Assembly: GCA_013400155.1 (NCBI GenBank)
Contig: VXBM01000672.1
Span: 134,115 to 198,114, forward strand
Length of the DNA: 64,000 nucleotides
Reading direction: 5' to 3'
DNA from: Helopsaltes ochotensis
Taxonomy: Eukaryota > Chordata > Aves > Passeriformes > Locustellidae
The position numbers were made by a program, and so were the translations under genes. The first letter of the stretch is position 1; each line of letters begins with the position of its first letter. Shown in pieces: positions 21,568-33,387 of this stretch. Under the pieces are notes generated by a model. That model saw only the letters and a program-made list of their open reading frames with translations, did no database searches and was not told the origin of the DNA.

Positions 21568-21586
21568 ATTAAAAAAAAAAAAAAAA
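21521..21586. repeat. A45 homopolymer, TTATT, A16
   Basis: An uninterrupted run of 45 A (21521-21565), then TTATT, then 16 A. No retroelement or processed-gene body is recognised immediately 5' of it, so it is called a simple repeat. Confidence 0.9.
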
Positions 21587-22539
21587 GCTGGGGTGGGTGT
21601 GAGTCATTCACCTATAGCTGTGTATGTGTGCAAGCAGTTTTTATCCACGACCTGCCCTTGAATCCAGCATTCCTGGCTGGATCTCCCAGCATCCCGAAGC
21701 CCTGCACGGAGTTTCCCCTCGGGGTTTTTTCCAGGTGTGTGTGTGTGAGGTCAGGTTTGCTGCGGGGCCTCAGCATGTCACACCTGGGAAGCAGGATCCA
21801 ACCCCAGTTTGCTGCAATGGAAATCCCGGTGGGGAGCAGGATTTGGCCAGCCTGTGCCCTCTCCCTCCAAGCACAGCGTCCCAAGGGGCTGCCCCCAGCC
21901 TGTCCCCAGAGCTGGATGACAAACTGAGATAATCCCCGTTATCAGCTGGGCCGTGGGTGACATCCCACACGGGGACAGTGCTCAAACCCACACTCACTGC
22001 GTCCTGCACGAGAGGCTGCTCCAGCCTGGAGCTGTCAGGGATGACTAAAAACCGTAATTAAAGCAAAGAAAAACCTCTGGCTGCCTCCTCGCAGTCTCAT
22101 CCCTGCAGTCTGGCACCCAGACACGGAGTGCAGGAGCTCTGAGAGAGCATTCAGCTCCGGGAAAGGGGGGAAAGCCACAATTAATGTTCATGCAGGACTC
22201 AATGCAGCCCGGAGGGGACAATTCTGCTCCTTTGGACGCAGCCAGGAGCTCTGCGGAGAGCACTGGCACTGCATCCATGCCTGCATGCCCCATCGTGAGA
22301 GGGATGCTCGCTGGCCAGCACCCGGGGATTTCCACACATCCCAGGCCTCTCTCCCGGCTGTGCCAGGGGAAAAGCCCTTCCCAGGCTGCGGGGAGGGGGT
22401 CGGTGCTGATGCCCTGCAGGGGAGGCAGCCCCGGTGCAGGGGACACGCTCGGGGAGTCACCGCTGAGGGAGTGGCAAAGTGCCACCGCTGGGTGCTGGCG
22501 CTGCTCCACGCTGCGGAAATCCCCCCTTTGCCCCGTCCT

Positions 22540-22611
22540 GCCACGGGAATGCCACGGGAAAGCCACGGGAAAGCCACGGGAAAGCCACGGGAATGCCACG
22601 GGAATGCCACC
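22540..22611. repeat. 11-bp minisatellite, about 6.5 copies
   Basis: Tandem units of GCCACGGGAAW, with the last copy incomplete. Lies inside the CpG-rich block. Confidence 0.95.
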
Positions 22612-24209
22612 TGCTCCTGGAGCCGGGGACACCCGGCAGCCACCCACCCGCCCGCGCTGCACCCACGGGTCCGTGCCGAGTTCTGCGAGGGCACCCCGGG
22701 CAGGGCTGAGCGCCTGCCAAGGAGAACTCCCTGTGCCGGCCGGGAACAGCCTGTTTCCTCCCGGGGAACTGGTCAGTCTGGTTCCCTCGTGTCCCTCCCC
22801 CGGGGAGAACACGCCGGCAGCAGGGTCACGGCTCCGGGGTGCAGAGCCGGAGAGTGCCGGACCCTCCCCAAAATCACCCTAAATCCAGAGGTACCGCGCT
22901 TTTCTCCCTTTCCCAGCGCCCCACTGAATTTAAACACACGAACCTCGTTGTTTAAACACATCCTGGCACTCGGGAGAGCCGAAACTCCTCCTCGCTGCGC
23001 TGGGGGATGCAGATCCGCTCCGCTCCCGGTGCCGGGACGCGCTCCCGGCTTTCTGGGGGAGGTTTCGTGCCCTGACCAAGTGCTGCAGCACTGCCCACAG
23101 CCCCGTGGAACAATTCCCTGGATGCCAGGGGGGGATGCCCAAGAGCGATGCCCGGCTGGGCCGGCACAGGTGCGGCACAGACCGCGCACACTCGGTGCCC
23201 TCCAGAGTCAGCTCCCAGCTCATCCTGAGCCCGCACCGGGATCCCCTATCGCTGATGGGGGAGGATTTGGGGAGTGTGATGCGTGCAAGGTCTAGAGGAT
23301 CTTTTCTCCAGCATCATCTCCTCTCCCGGAGGCGCTGCCGCCTTTCCAGGCGGATCCTTCCCCTTCCCCAGCCCGGCTCCAGCTCACACGGGGCACCGAT
23401 AAAATCGTCACTCGGCCCTTCAACCGGAGCCATTTCCAGGGAATCCGAAGCCCGGCGAGCTCCCAGCTTGCCCCGCTTCCCGGAGAGCCTTTTCCTTCCC
23501 CCCCGGCTGCCATCAGACACCAGATGGCAGCTCCCGGTTCGCCTGGGCTTGCGAGGGGAATTAAATGTCTCTTGAATAGACCCGAGCTGCGCAAGCCGGG
23601 CTTTTGTGCCCAGCAGCGGCTTCTCCTTTCACGCTTGGCGGCGGCGCGGCTCCCACACATCCCCTCGGCCGCGGCCACGTCCCCAGAACCCGGCTCCTCA
23701 CTCTGCAATTCCCGTTTATTTTTACCCGGCAGCAATTCCGGGCTGCGTTTTGGAGACGAGCACACGCGGGGGAAGGGGGGGTTCCCTGCCCCGACCACCC
23801 CCACCCCCATTCCCAGGGGAAATGCTGCTCCCAGCCCCTGCGGAGGGGTCCGGGATGCCAGCGCAGCCTGGGGACACCGGCAGCGCTCGGGGACCCCTCC
23901 CGAGGGAGGATGGAGGCGTCCCCCCGGCTGTGCTGAGCGGAAAGAGCTGGGAAAAAACCGGCGACGTGTCACCTCCCGGCGTGAGATGGGGACAGCGCAC
24001 GGATTAAAGCCCAGGCCCGTCCCCAAGCGGGGTCACCGCGCCATCCTCCATCCCCCCTCCTCCCTCCTCCTCTTCCTCCCTCGGCTTTTACCTGGCAGCG
24101 CCTGGGCTCGCCCCCGCCTCAGCAGCATCCAGCCCGGGGCTGGCCGGCGTGGCCGGCACGCCGGGGAACGGGCGATGGAGGAGGCGACACGGGGACGCTG
24201 CGCTGCCTC

Positions 24210-24274
24210 CGTCCCTCCCTTCCCTTCCCTTCCCTTCCCCTCCCTCCTTCCCTTCCTTTCCCTTCCCTCCCTCC
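24210..24274. repeat. (TTCCC)n pyrimidine microsatellite
   Basis: Imperfect CCCTT/TTCCC units over about 65 bp in the CpG-rich block. Purely pyrimidine on the plus strand. Confidence 0.9.
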
Positions 24275-24325
24275 CTGCGGAGCTCCGGCGCATCGCGGTG
24301 CCCACGCACGGCTGCGCGCACGGGG

Positions 24326-24430
24326 AAAGGGCCGAGGAAAAGCTCCCGGTGCCACCCGGCCACGCTTTTCGCAGCTCTGGCTCCCGGGAAAAGGGCCGAG
24401 GAAAAGCTCCCGGTGCCACCCGGCCACGCT
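24326..24430. repeat. 41-bp exact direct duplication
   Basis: The 41 bases at 24326-24366 recur at 24390-24430, offset 64 bp, and include gagg aaaagctcccggtg and cacccggccacgct. A recent local duplication. Confidence 0.9.
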
Positions 24431-24554
24431 CTGCACGGCCCGTGCCTCTCCCAGAGCTTTTCCTGTGGCGTTTTTGCCTGGGGAGGGATTCCCCAAGCCG
24501 GGCATCGCCTCCCCAAAAAGCCCCGGTGCGCCCTGGCAGCGGGAATGTTAGGAA

Positions 24555-25450
24555 AAATTAGGTAGGATCTTCATCAAAGGGGAGTTCTTCAGCTTAAGAG
24601 CTGCACAGGTAAATATCCAAAATATCAACCAAAATGATGCCGGGGTCCCCATCAAAAAGGGATCAAATTCTTAAGTCCCTGCACATGGAGATATCAAAAA
24701 TATTGAGCACGATAAGGTGGGGTCCCCATCAAAGAGGGGATTCTCCAGCCCCAAAAACAGCCCGTCCAAGCCCCTGCGACATCTGGGGTATTAAAGCAAA
24801 ACAAGGTGGGATTCCCTTCAAGGAGGAGGTCTCCAAACCAGCCCAAGTCCTGGCACAGGCAGATATCCCAAATATTAACCAGAATGAGGTGGGGTTCCCA
24901 TAAAAGGGGGATTCTCCAGCCTGTCCAAGCCCCTGTGCACTCTGACGTTTGGGATATTGAGAAAAATTAGGCATGACTCACATCAAAGACAAAATCTCCA
25001 GCCCAAACCAGCCTGTCTTAATCCATACAGATATCCCAAATATTAACTAAAATAAGGTGGAGTCCCCATCAATGAGGAGTTCTCCAGCCCAAACCAGCCT
25101 AAGTCCTGGCACATTCAGATATCCCAAATATTAACTAAAAATTAACTAAAATATGGTGGAGTCCCCATTAAAGGGGGATTCTCCAACCCAAACCAGCCTA
25201 AATCCTGACCCATACAGATATCCCAAGTGTTAACTAAAATAATATGGGATCCCCATCAATGAGGAGTTCTGCAGCCCAAACCAGCCCAGCTACCTGCATG
25301 TGCAGATACCCCAAATATTAACTGGAATAAAGTGTGTTTCCCATAAAAAGGGGCATTCTCCAGCCCAAAACTCCTTGTCCCTCTGCGCCCTGACATCTGG
25401 AATATTAAATAAAACTGGGTAGGATCCCCATCAAAGGGGATTCTTCACCC
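24555..25450. repeat. ~85-bp tandem repeat array, about 11 copies
   Basis: Successive copies of a block with the landmarks tccccatcaaaggggatt, ctccagcccaaaccagccc and cagatatcccaaatattaac. The CATCAAAG landmark recurs near 24568, 24646, 24725, 24812, 24896, 24978, 25064, 25161, 25248, 25338 and 25426 (spacing 78-97 bp). Copies differ by substitutions and small indels, so the array is not very recent. It has no coding capacity. Confidence 0.93.
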
Positions 25451-27129
25451 CTTTTCCTCACCTTGAGCTGGTTTTTGGGCCTCCCCACCTCTCAGCCCCC
25501 TGAGGACTGTGAATTATCTGCTCTGCTCCTCCCCAGGTGAGCCACTCCGGGGGAAAAATGTATCAGGTGAGATCAGAGAGGGGAAAAGCCCCAGCGGGGA
25601 GGAGGAACTGGGTGGGAGCAGCAGCAGGACAAGGGCAAAGCTCGGGGGAATTGCTGCTCGCTCGAGGGCAGGGATGGGGTCTGGCTTCTCCCAGAAAAAA
25701 ACTCCAGGGGTTTCATGGTGAGGGATGGGAAACAGGGCAGGGCTGAGCCCCCTGGGTGTCGATTTTGGGGTGCTCTCAACCACGGGGAGTCTCTGAGGCA
25801 AAGAGAAGCAAACGAGCTCGGAGAGGAGGCCACCGAGCCCTCCAGCTCTGCCCCTGCCAGCAGGGCCAGGGCCTGGAGTGATGTCCCTTCAGACATTTTT
25901 AAAACAAGGCTCTAAACAATAGCAGTTAAGAGATGCTTAAGTAACTGGAAAATAAAAGGAAAGATCCTGAAATGGCACGCGTCTCTTGGAAAATTAGGAA
26001 AAGGTGTTAAAGCATGTAAGAAGTCAGCAACAAATACAGAAAGTTAACAAACTCGCATCATATAATCGATATAATAATAGAATAATCGATAATAAAATAA
26101 TAACCGATATAATCAGCACTAATCATCTAAGGAACTTGAGATAACATCTTTTTAAATTATCACGTGCTTATAAACTTGAGATAAAATACAGAAAAGCACT
26201 GAAACAGCTCACAAGGGCACCTCAACCCTCCCAAAAGGGCCCAGGCACTGCCGGCACTAACCCAGAGGGGTCTCTCTGAGGATTTGGGGGACCAACAGCC
26301 CCTGAAGGAGAGAGAAGGCTGGAAACCCCCATATCAGCCCAGGATCCCCGGTCCTGCTTATCCTCCCTGCCCCAGCATCACCCCAGCCCCGGGCAGAGCC
26401 CTTTCCTGTGCCTCAGAGCGTCCCCCAGGGACAGGGAGGCAGGAACAGCTGACCCAGCACGGCCTGGAGGACCTGCAGTCCCACCCCGATCCCCAAGAAG
26501 AGCAAAAACCAGTCAGAACCACGTCCTTCCCAGAGAGCCGCAAACTGCGCGATCCCAAGGGCAATCCCGCTGGGGTGGGAAATGCGGCATCCTCGGCACA
26601 GCCCGGCCGAGCCTGAGCGCTGCTGCACCCTTGGAAAAGAACCCGAAGCCTCGCTTGCGTGGTTTTCAGCGCTCTGGAGCCGGGCAGGAGTGAGGGTGGT
26701 GATGGGTGAGTCACTCCTGCCACGGAGCATCCTCATCGGGAGAGCTCAAAGGATGCCAATTAGCGTGAAACTGCTCGTTGTCCCCTCGGTCCCCGCACGG
26801 AGGGGACACAAAGCCTGTGACACGATGCTCGAGCTCAGCAGAAACCCAGGAGCATCCCTAATTGACTGCCTGCCCGGGGTGATTATTATAATTATGGCAG
26901 GCTTCAGGAATTGCGAGTGACACGGAAAAAACCACCTCCCGGCTCCCCGGTTTTGATGAGACAGCACGGGGAGGGTTTTGGTGCCTCCCCCTGTCACCAG
27001 TTCTCGTGGGTTGGGTTTTCACGTGGATGCCTGGTCTTTATTAGTTTGTTTTTATCTGTTTCTTCTGCTGTTGACCCTGGGTTTGGAGCATGGGGGGTGG
27101 AAATCCTGGGAGTTCACACATTCCTGGTG
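25451..27129. other. Intergenic; AT-rich island and candidate conserved element
   Basis: No gene is recognised. 25,915-26,200 is AT-rich with repeated cgatataat-type words. 26,690-26,925 has clustered TAAT cores and no repeat signature (see findings). Confidence 0.5.
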
Positions 27130-27268
27130 CCTGCAGATGTTCCAGCCCAGGTTGGACAGGGCTTGGAGCAGCCCGGGATAGTTGAAGGTGTTCCTGCCCA
27201 TGGCAGGGGGTGGAACTGGATGAGCTTTAAGGTCCCTTCCAACCTAAACCTAAAATTCTGTGGTTCTA
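27130..27268 (+). mobile_element. CR1 LINE 3' end
   Basis: The order is gatgttccagcccaggttgg, acagggcttggagcagcc, gttcctgcccatggcagg, ggtcccttccaacctaaacc and a terminal ATTCTGTGGTTC, close to the CR1 octamer tail. Confidence 0.9.
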
Positions 27269-29708
27269 GGGAGTTTTGTGCCTGCTCCACCTCAGCTCAC
27301 CGTCCTGCCCGGGAATTCTTCACCTTAACAAGGAAAGGAGGGGCCCCAGGGACTGGGAGAGCATCCCTTCCATGGCTGCCATGGTTGGAAGCAGGGCAGG
27401 TTGGGTTATTCACCCTCCTCACCCAGACCAGACCTCCAAAACTTCCCGAGTGGAAACCTCTCCACGGTGCTGCCCCCAAAAACACCCTCCTGGCAGAGCG
27501 ACCCCTCTGCCAGCTGCATCCCCAGCCCAGAACCATCTCCCACAGCCCCTCCTTGCCACCTCCACCCCTCCCCGCTCCCTCCTGGGCGCGTTCCGGGGCC
27601 GCAGCTGCAGAGCTGGCACGGGCAGCGCTGCCTGTGACGTGGGTGTTCCTCCCCTCTGCCTTCCCCTTCCTCAGACAAAGGCTCCGGGGGTGGCTGTGTC
27701 TGTCACACACTGCCAGCGCCCCATTTTCCCTTTTCCAGCCCATCCCAGCCCAGCTCCAGCAGCGCCAGCACCTGCCAGGGGCAGCAGGAGGGGGGCAGGG
27801 AGCAGGGGGGGTGCTGAGCATGGGGTGACGGCCCCGTCAGGCACAGGGTGACCCCTCCATCCGCTCAGGGGAAGCAGATTTTGTGGAAGTTACCCAAGTG
27901 TTGGGTAATTTTTTTTGCCTCACACCCCTGAGCGGCAGGATCGGGGCCGGGGAAGGAGCTGGCAGACCCGGGAAGGAGCCAGGGTTTGGTGGCAGGAGGA
28001 TCCCAGAGCCACAGAATGTCCTGGGCTGGAAATGGCCCAGAGGGATCATCCAGGCCCTGTGTGGCCCTGCCCAGACACCCCAACATTGCCACCCTGTGCC
28101 TGGCAGTGTCCAAACTCTCCTGGAGCCGTGGCAGCCTCGGGGCTGTGCCCGTTCCCTGGGCAGTGTCAGCACCCTCTGGGGAAGAACCTTTCCCTGAAAT
28201 CCACCCTAAACTTCCCCTGGCACAGCTCCGTGTCATTCTCCATGTCCTGTCCCTGGCCACCACAGAGGTGCCAGTGCTGCCATTCCCACTGCGATGTCAA
28301 ATCCTGCTGTAAAATCCAGAGCAAGGCTGGGGAGAAAGGAGATGACAGCTCTGATAAAAACCCCAAAGCCCAGGGCCTGCAACACCACAGGGCCAGGCTG
28401 ACCCCATGCCAAAAGAGGGGCAGCTCCTCTGGGCAGGCTCCAGCCAGAGCCAAAGCACCTGGGGAGGGACAGGGGCAACAAGAGGCTTCAACACCACCGA
28501 GCCACCTGCACAAGGATGAATTAATTTTCATTAAAAAACCAAAACAACTCCCAATAGGAAACCACCCAAGCCCCAAAGGATACTCACCCTCCACCATCTC
28601 ATGGGCCAAAATATCTGGTCCAGCCTCCCAAGAGAAGGAAGACAGGGGGTTCCTGGTGCTGATCTGTGCTCCAGAGCCCTCTCCCAGCCCAGGAGCTCCT
28701 GGCTGCTCCCTGGGCCCTCAGACCCAACACCCAACACCAGCACAACGCAACCCCGGGTTGCCACACCACGGATGGTTGTGACACAGCTGCTAAAAAACTA
28801 AATAAGCTGCTCTTCCAGACTGACCCTCTGCAAATCCCTCCTAATCCAATCTTGTTTATGGCATTAAGTTGGACCCTCCCATACTGAAGGCCCCTGTTTG
28901 CTCAACGGTTGGGAAAATCCTCATCTTTTCTCGGTTCTGGTTGAGGCTCTGATGGAAAAGTGACCAGAGCTTCCTTCTCCTCGTGTGTGGAGGTGTTTTG
29001 GGGACAGGGCTGTGCCTGCAGTCCCAGCTCCACGTCCCCTGTGTGGCACACCACCAGTCTGGCCATGGCAAACCTCCCTGTGACACAGCCAGTTCTCCTT
29101 TGCTGGGATTCCTGTGGTTTGAATCAGGGTTTTCTCCACCTTACCCGAACACAAGGGAAGGGCTGGAGGACATAAACCCTGCTCTGACCTCCAGCTTCCC
29201 CCATAGATCCCAGCTGGGATCCGGGTTAGGAAACAAACCCCCAAAACCACGTTTCTTTGGCGCGTTATTCCCACAGAAGAGGCCAGAGCCGCATTCCCCG
29301 CCACGGCTCGGGGCTGGGAACGCTCTGCCCTCCCCGAGGCCATCCCACAGACGGATCCCACGTCAGGAGGACACAAACCCGTGGGTTTGCCAGAGGCTGT
29401 CGCAGCCTCCGTGGCGCCGCTTCCTTCGGGGAGGGGAAAACGCTGCCCCGCGTGTCCCCGGGGTGCTCTCGCTCAGCAAACATCTGCCACCACACGTGTG
29501 TCAGAGCAGCTCAGCCAGCAGGATGAAAGTGTTAGAATTACCCTCGGTCTCGCTGGGATCTGCAGGAAAGTCGTGCCACGGAAAAGGAAACCTGTTTTAT
29601 CTTGCCTGAAAGGAAAGCTGAACCTGTTTGTGAAGGGAGACACAGGTGGCACAGGCTGCGGCTCCTTCCCCTCTGCTTCCCCTCCAAATTAGCCTGGATC
29701 TTGTTGGG
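27269..29708. other. Intergenic, one CR1 copy
   Basis: No gene is recognised. It contains the minus-strand CR1 copy at 28,003-28,257. The rest is unique GC-rich sequence. Confidence 0.5.
28003..28257 (-). mobile_element. CR1 LINE fragment, minus orientation
   Basis: Read on the minus strand: a gttcttccccagagggtgct block, cactgcccagggaacggg, ccacggctccaggagagttt, then gatccctctgggccatttcc. It is internal 3'-region CR1 sequence with no intact frame. Confidence 0.85.
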
Positions 29709-30229
29709 ATCCACCCAAACCAAGCTCATTTTGAGCTGTGAGGTGGAACAAGATGCTCTTTGAGGCCCCTTCTAACCCAAACCATTCCGTGATTCTCTGA
29801 TTTTACCCTCCCTGGCCAGGCCCCTGGGCTCTCTGGGAGTGCCAGTGCCATCCCTGCTTGGTTTGCACGAAGAGCTTCCAAATTCGTGAGCAAATAACCA
29901 AGAATAACAAGAGCGACTAAATTAACTCCAGGCACGGAAGGGAACTTCAGCTCACGGTCCTGCAGCTCTCTGTGGTGGGGTGTGTTCCTCCCAGTGGGAT
30001 CAGATGGGATGGGATGGGAATAGGGCAGGTTGGGATGGAGTGGGATGAGATGTCAGTGCCAGTCATCCCTGAGTGTTTATTTTTTTAACTCACACCAAAT
30101 CTACCCAAACCAAGCTAATTTTGAGCTGTGAGGTGGAACAAGATGCTCTTTGAGGCCCCTTCTAACCCAAACTATTCCCTGATTCTCCGATTTTACCCTC
30201 CCTGGCCAGGCCCCTGGGCTCTCTGGGAG
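29709..30229 (+). repeat. 131-bp direct repeat pair containing a CR1 tail
   Basis: Copy 1 is 29709-29839 and copy 2 is 30099-30229, offset exactly 390 bp, with only a handful of differences. Each includes gaggccccttctaaccc, a CR1-like tail, and the same non-CR1 flanks (ctccctggccaggcccctgg). Shared flanks show a duplication of the locus rather than two insertions. Confidence 0.92.
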
Positions 30230-31269
30230 CCCCCTGTGTGTTGTTATTTCCCTCCCAGCTCCAGCAGCGACTCCTGGGTCTCTGTTTGTGTAAAGCTGCG
30301 CCACAGGCCGGGTAACAGCCCAGCAGGGAATTCACAAAGATCATCTCTGGAGGCAGCAATTGCCACTCCAGCCATCTGTGGAGTGACAAACCAAACGGGA
30401 GCCAGGCAGAGGAGGGACAATGCAGGGGAGGGATGTGTCACAGCAGTGCCGCGGATGAGCCCCTGAGGAAATCAGCAGAGGCGCCACAATTTGGGATCTC
30501 ATGGGAGCCACGCTTTGGTCACTGACCCCCCCCCCCCAGGCTCGCCCTGCTCACCACCCAAAAAAACGCCAGAAAAGTTTCCAAACCACAGCAAAACTTC
30601 CGACTTTTGCCATTCCACACCTCCCTGCGGCAGGCCAGCTCCCGCTATCCCCTCCCGGCAGCTCTGCCAGGTGGGACCGGCACCCTCCAGCCCCAGCCTG
30701 CTCCAGGGGAGCCCCAAACTCCCTTTTTTTACCTTCTGCCCCTGGCCGGGGCCGCTCCGTCGGCAGCTCCGAGCAGGGCGATGCCAGCCCCGGGCCTGGC
30801 AGGGACACTCCCGCCTGCGGCCACCGCTGTCCGATGATTAACTCCAGCTCCGGGTGACAAAGTGAAAGCCAAACAAGGCGGGGCAGGGATGCGCCCGCTG
30901 CTTTTCCCTGTCCCCGGGTGCCGCCCGCCCGTGGCAGCTCCGGGACTGGAAAGACCTGTCGGGGCTGCTGCCGGAGCCACGAGGGCACCGAGAGGTGTGG
31001 CGGAGGCCGGCGGGGCTGCTGTCGCCTCCCCTCGGGCTGTCACCGACACCCTGCGCCTGGCAAAGGGCTGGGGACGCGTTAGTGCCCGGCTGGATGCGTC
31101 CCACATCCCAAAGAGGGATCCCAAACCCGCTTCACCCCCTCTGAGGCTGTGCCTGGCCGGGCAATGAACCCATTTAATCTGTCCTTGGGTCGGGCTGGGC
31201 TTGGGGGCACCTGAGCTGTGGGTGGGACCCCCAAATGTTCGAGGGGTGATCCCAGTAATCCCCCACCCC
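30230..31269. other. Intergenic, GC-rich
   Basis: No gene is recognised. CpG-dense at about 30,600-31,100. A C10 tract occurs at 30528-30537. Confidence 0.5.
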
Positions 31270-31785
31270 AAATCCAGAAGCTCTGGGATGCCCTGAGGCA
31301 GCTGCTCCCGGTCCTTTTCTCCCAGCACAGCCTGGGGCAGAAAACCCTTGGAAAGGTGCGCGAGTAACACCCAAAGGCTCTCCTTTCCAGAGCGGCAGAA
31401 AATCCAATTTCCGTGTTATTTATCCAGAACTCCTAAAGGGAGCGGATCCACCCAGCTCATCACTCACCAGCATCTCCTGGCTTGTTTTTGATGAGCAGGA
31501 GCACGCCGGGGCCGGGCCAGGCAGGTAACGGAGCTCGGGGTCAGGGATATCGGGAAAAGCACCCGACAGGCTGGGATGAGGGCAGGGGAGCAGGGAACGA
31601 GGGGACACCGGCTCTGGGGGCTCAGGGGTGATGGGGAGCAGAGTGCAGGGACAGGGGTCACACGAGGCTCCGTGGGAAGAAGGAAAATCCCAAATCCAGA
31701 AGCTCTGGGATGCCCTGAGGCAGCCGCTCCCGGCCCCCACCTCCCACCGCAGCACAAACAGCGCAGCCGGGGGGAGAAAACGGGA
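31270..31785. repeat. Nested duplication block, left copy (A-B-A')
   Basis: Segment A (from 31270, aaatccagaagctctggg) recurs as A' from 31692, offset 422 bp. Between them lies segment B (31341-31676), which recurs at 35251-35578. Confidence 0.85.
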
Positions 31786-33387
31786 AAAAAGTGAGGGAAA
31801 AGCAGCTTTATTTCTCCCTGACATTTAATAACCTTTATTGTCCTCTGAGCAGCAGTTTCCCGTTCCAGGAGCCGGCAGCACGGCCGATCTTCCTCCAGAA
31901 TGGGAATGCTTTGGAGCCCGGCAGCTCCATCCCCTCTCCCCGCACCACAAACCCCAAAAGGTTCCGAACCAGAAGGAAAAGCTGTGGGATGCCGGGTTCG
32001 GGGTGACCCTCCCTGGAATCCCCGCTTGCATCCCGCAGCTCCGGGATCCTCCCCGCAGCATTCCCAGGCTGCCGGGGGAGATCTTTCAGCGCCGGGGTTG
32101 TACAAAAGATGCCAGGGGCACGGCGGAGGAGGCACTCACCGGGCACCGGGGAGAGGCGCTGCCGACTGGCAGGAGGCGCAAGGAGGAGTCAATGGTGCTG
32201 CAATTCCCGCTGCCTCCATCGCTGGGGAGGGAAAGCGCAGCCCAGCAGCCTCACTCGGCTGCACGACGTGATTTGGGTTGGATTTAATGTCACCCCGCTT
32301 CCCGGAGGATGGGGCTGGAGCCGGGAAAAGCCTCCGCTCGTGTGGGCCGTGCCTCAGGGAAGGTGGAAGCAAAGGAGGGGATTTGAGGAGGTTTTTTGGG
32401 GGGGAAAAGCTGAGCTGAACGCGGGCAGTGCTGCTGCTGCTGCAAGAGGCTGTGAGCGCTGAAGGGAGACATCACCCCCAGCGAAAAAAATCCCTAAAAT
32501 CAGCTGCGTGTGGCTGTATCAACCTTTTGGGAAGGGTCTCAGCAAGGTTCTCTCCTGCCCACTAAAAGCAGCATCACCGTGCCCCGCACGGGGCAGAAAC
32601 CGGGAGTCTGGGGGCAGGACAGCAGAGGGGAGGGGGGAACCCCAGTTTTCTCTGGGATTTAATGCTCCCTTGGAGCCCTGAGCTTGGCAGGAGGAGGTCA
32701 GGATTTCCCCCAGCCTGGAGTGTTTCCTCCTCGGGGCCTCTCGTTTGCGCAGGGCGGCTGCGAGCGTTTCCTCCTCCCGGAAAAGCCCCGGGTGGGCACT
32801 CACACCCCCGACCTCCCCAGCCTCCAAAACACCCCTAAATCGGGAATCACATCTGCCCAGTTCACCCCAAAAAAACCCTGCAGAGCTCCCCCACTCCTGG
32901 CTTTTAATCCGAGAGCACGGCGGGGCCCTGAGCCCTGCCAGGGTTGGGAATTCCACTCAAATCTCCAGGTGGCTGCTGGAAGGGAGAAATAATCAAACAC
33001 AGACCTGGGGCTGTCCCACGGCGGCGAAATCGCTGGGGTTTTTTTTTTCCTGCAGGGCTGGAACAAGGAAGAGATAAACCACGTTTGCTCCAGAGCAGAG
33101 GCAAACAACAGCTTATCACCGCGCCGGCAGCCTCAAGGCTATTGCAGGGTGTCGGGAGAAGTATTATTCCTCTCTTCTCCCGGGAAAGGTGCTATTTTTG
33201 GCCCCTCCGTCACAGGGAGCTGCTGGGGGCTGGGAGAGCAGCCAGCCCTGCAGAGCCCCTTTCCTTCCCGCTGCCAAATTCACTGGGAAATGGACGGATT
33301 TTGGGGGGAAACTGAGGCAGTTTTGGTTCAAGCTGCAGAACCCACCCTCGCCCGGCTCGCAGAGAAAGCTGCAGGGAGGAGTTGGAG
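31786..33387. other. Intergenic, no recognised feature
   Basis: GC-rich unique sequence. No exon or repeat is recognised except homopolymers. Confidence 0.5.

Larger units (their letters stand above)
19070..22300. other. 5' flank or first intron of KIAA0513
   Basis: No coding exon is seen. It holds an 8-bp-arm inverted repeat (19321-19343), a CCATCCCT-type microsatellite, a CR1 fragment and an A45 tract. If the upstream GC-rich block is the promoter, this stretch is intron. Confidence 0.45.
22300..24560 (-). promoter_or_regulatory. CpG-rich block, candidate KIAA0513 promoter and 5' noncoding exon
   Basis: About 2.2 kb of very GC-rich, CpG-dense sequence about 3.3-5.5 kb upstream of the first coding exon. 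No conserved protein is encoded. Vertebrate KIAA0513 has a noncoding first exon upstream of its start exon, so this is the natural promoter candidate. No specific transcription start or donor was assigned. It also contains three small tandem repeats. Confidence 0.4.

Noticed and set aside
21481..21586. Processed pseudogene with poly(A) tail
   Set aside because: No gene-like sequence precedes the tail and no target-site duplication was visible.
20956..21927. 323-codon frame containing a poly-lysine run
   Set aside because: The lysines come from the A45 and A16 tracts; no homologous protein is recognised.
22285..24561. Several 130-350-codon frames in the CpG block
   Set aside because: Overlapping frames on both strands with Pro/Arg/Ala composition are the usual by-product of CpG-island sequence.
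24555..25450. CRISPR-like regular repeat array
   Set aside because: The whole ~85-bp unit is repeated with no unique spacers, and this is vertebrate DNA; it is a tandem repeat.
31420..31560. Possible minus-strand exon ending at the CTG/gtgagt donor-like site (also at 35,376)
   Set aside because: No convincing acceptor, frame or known protein match; kept only as a remark in the duplication finding.
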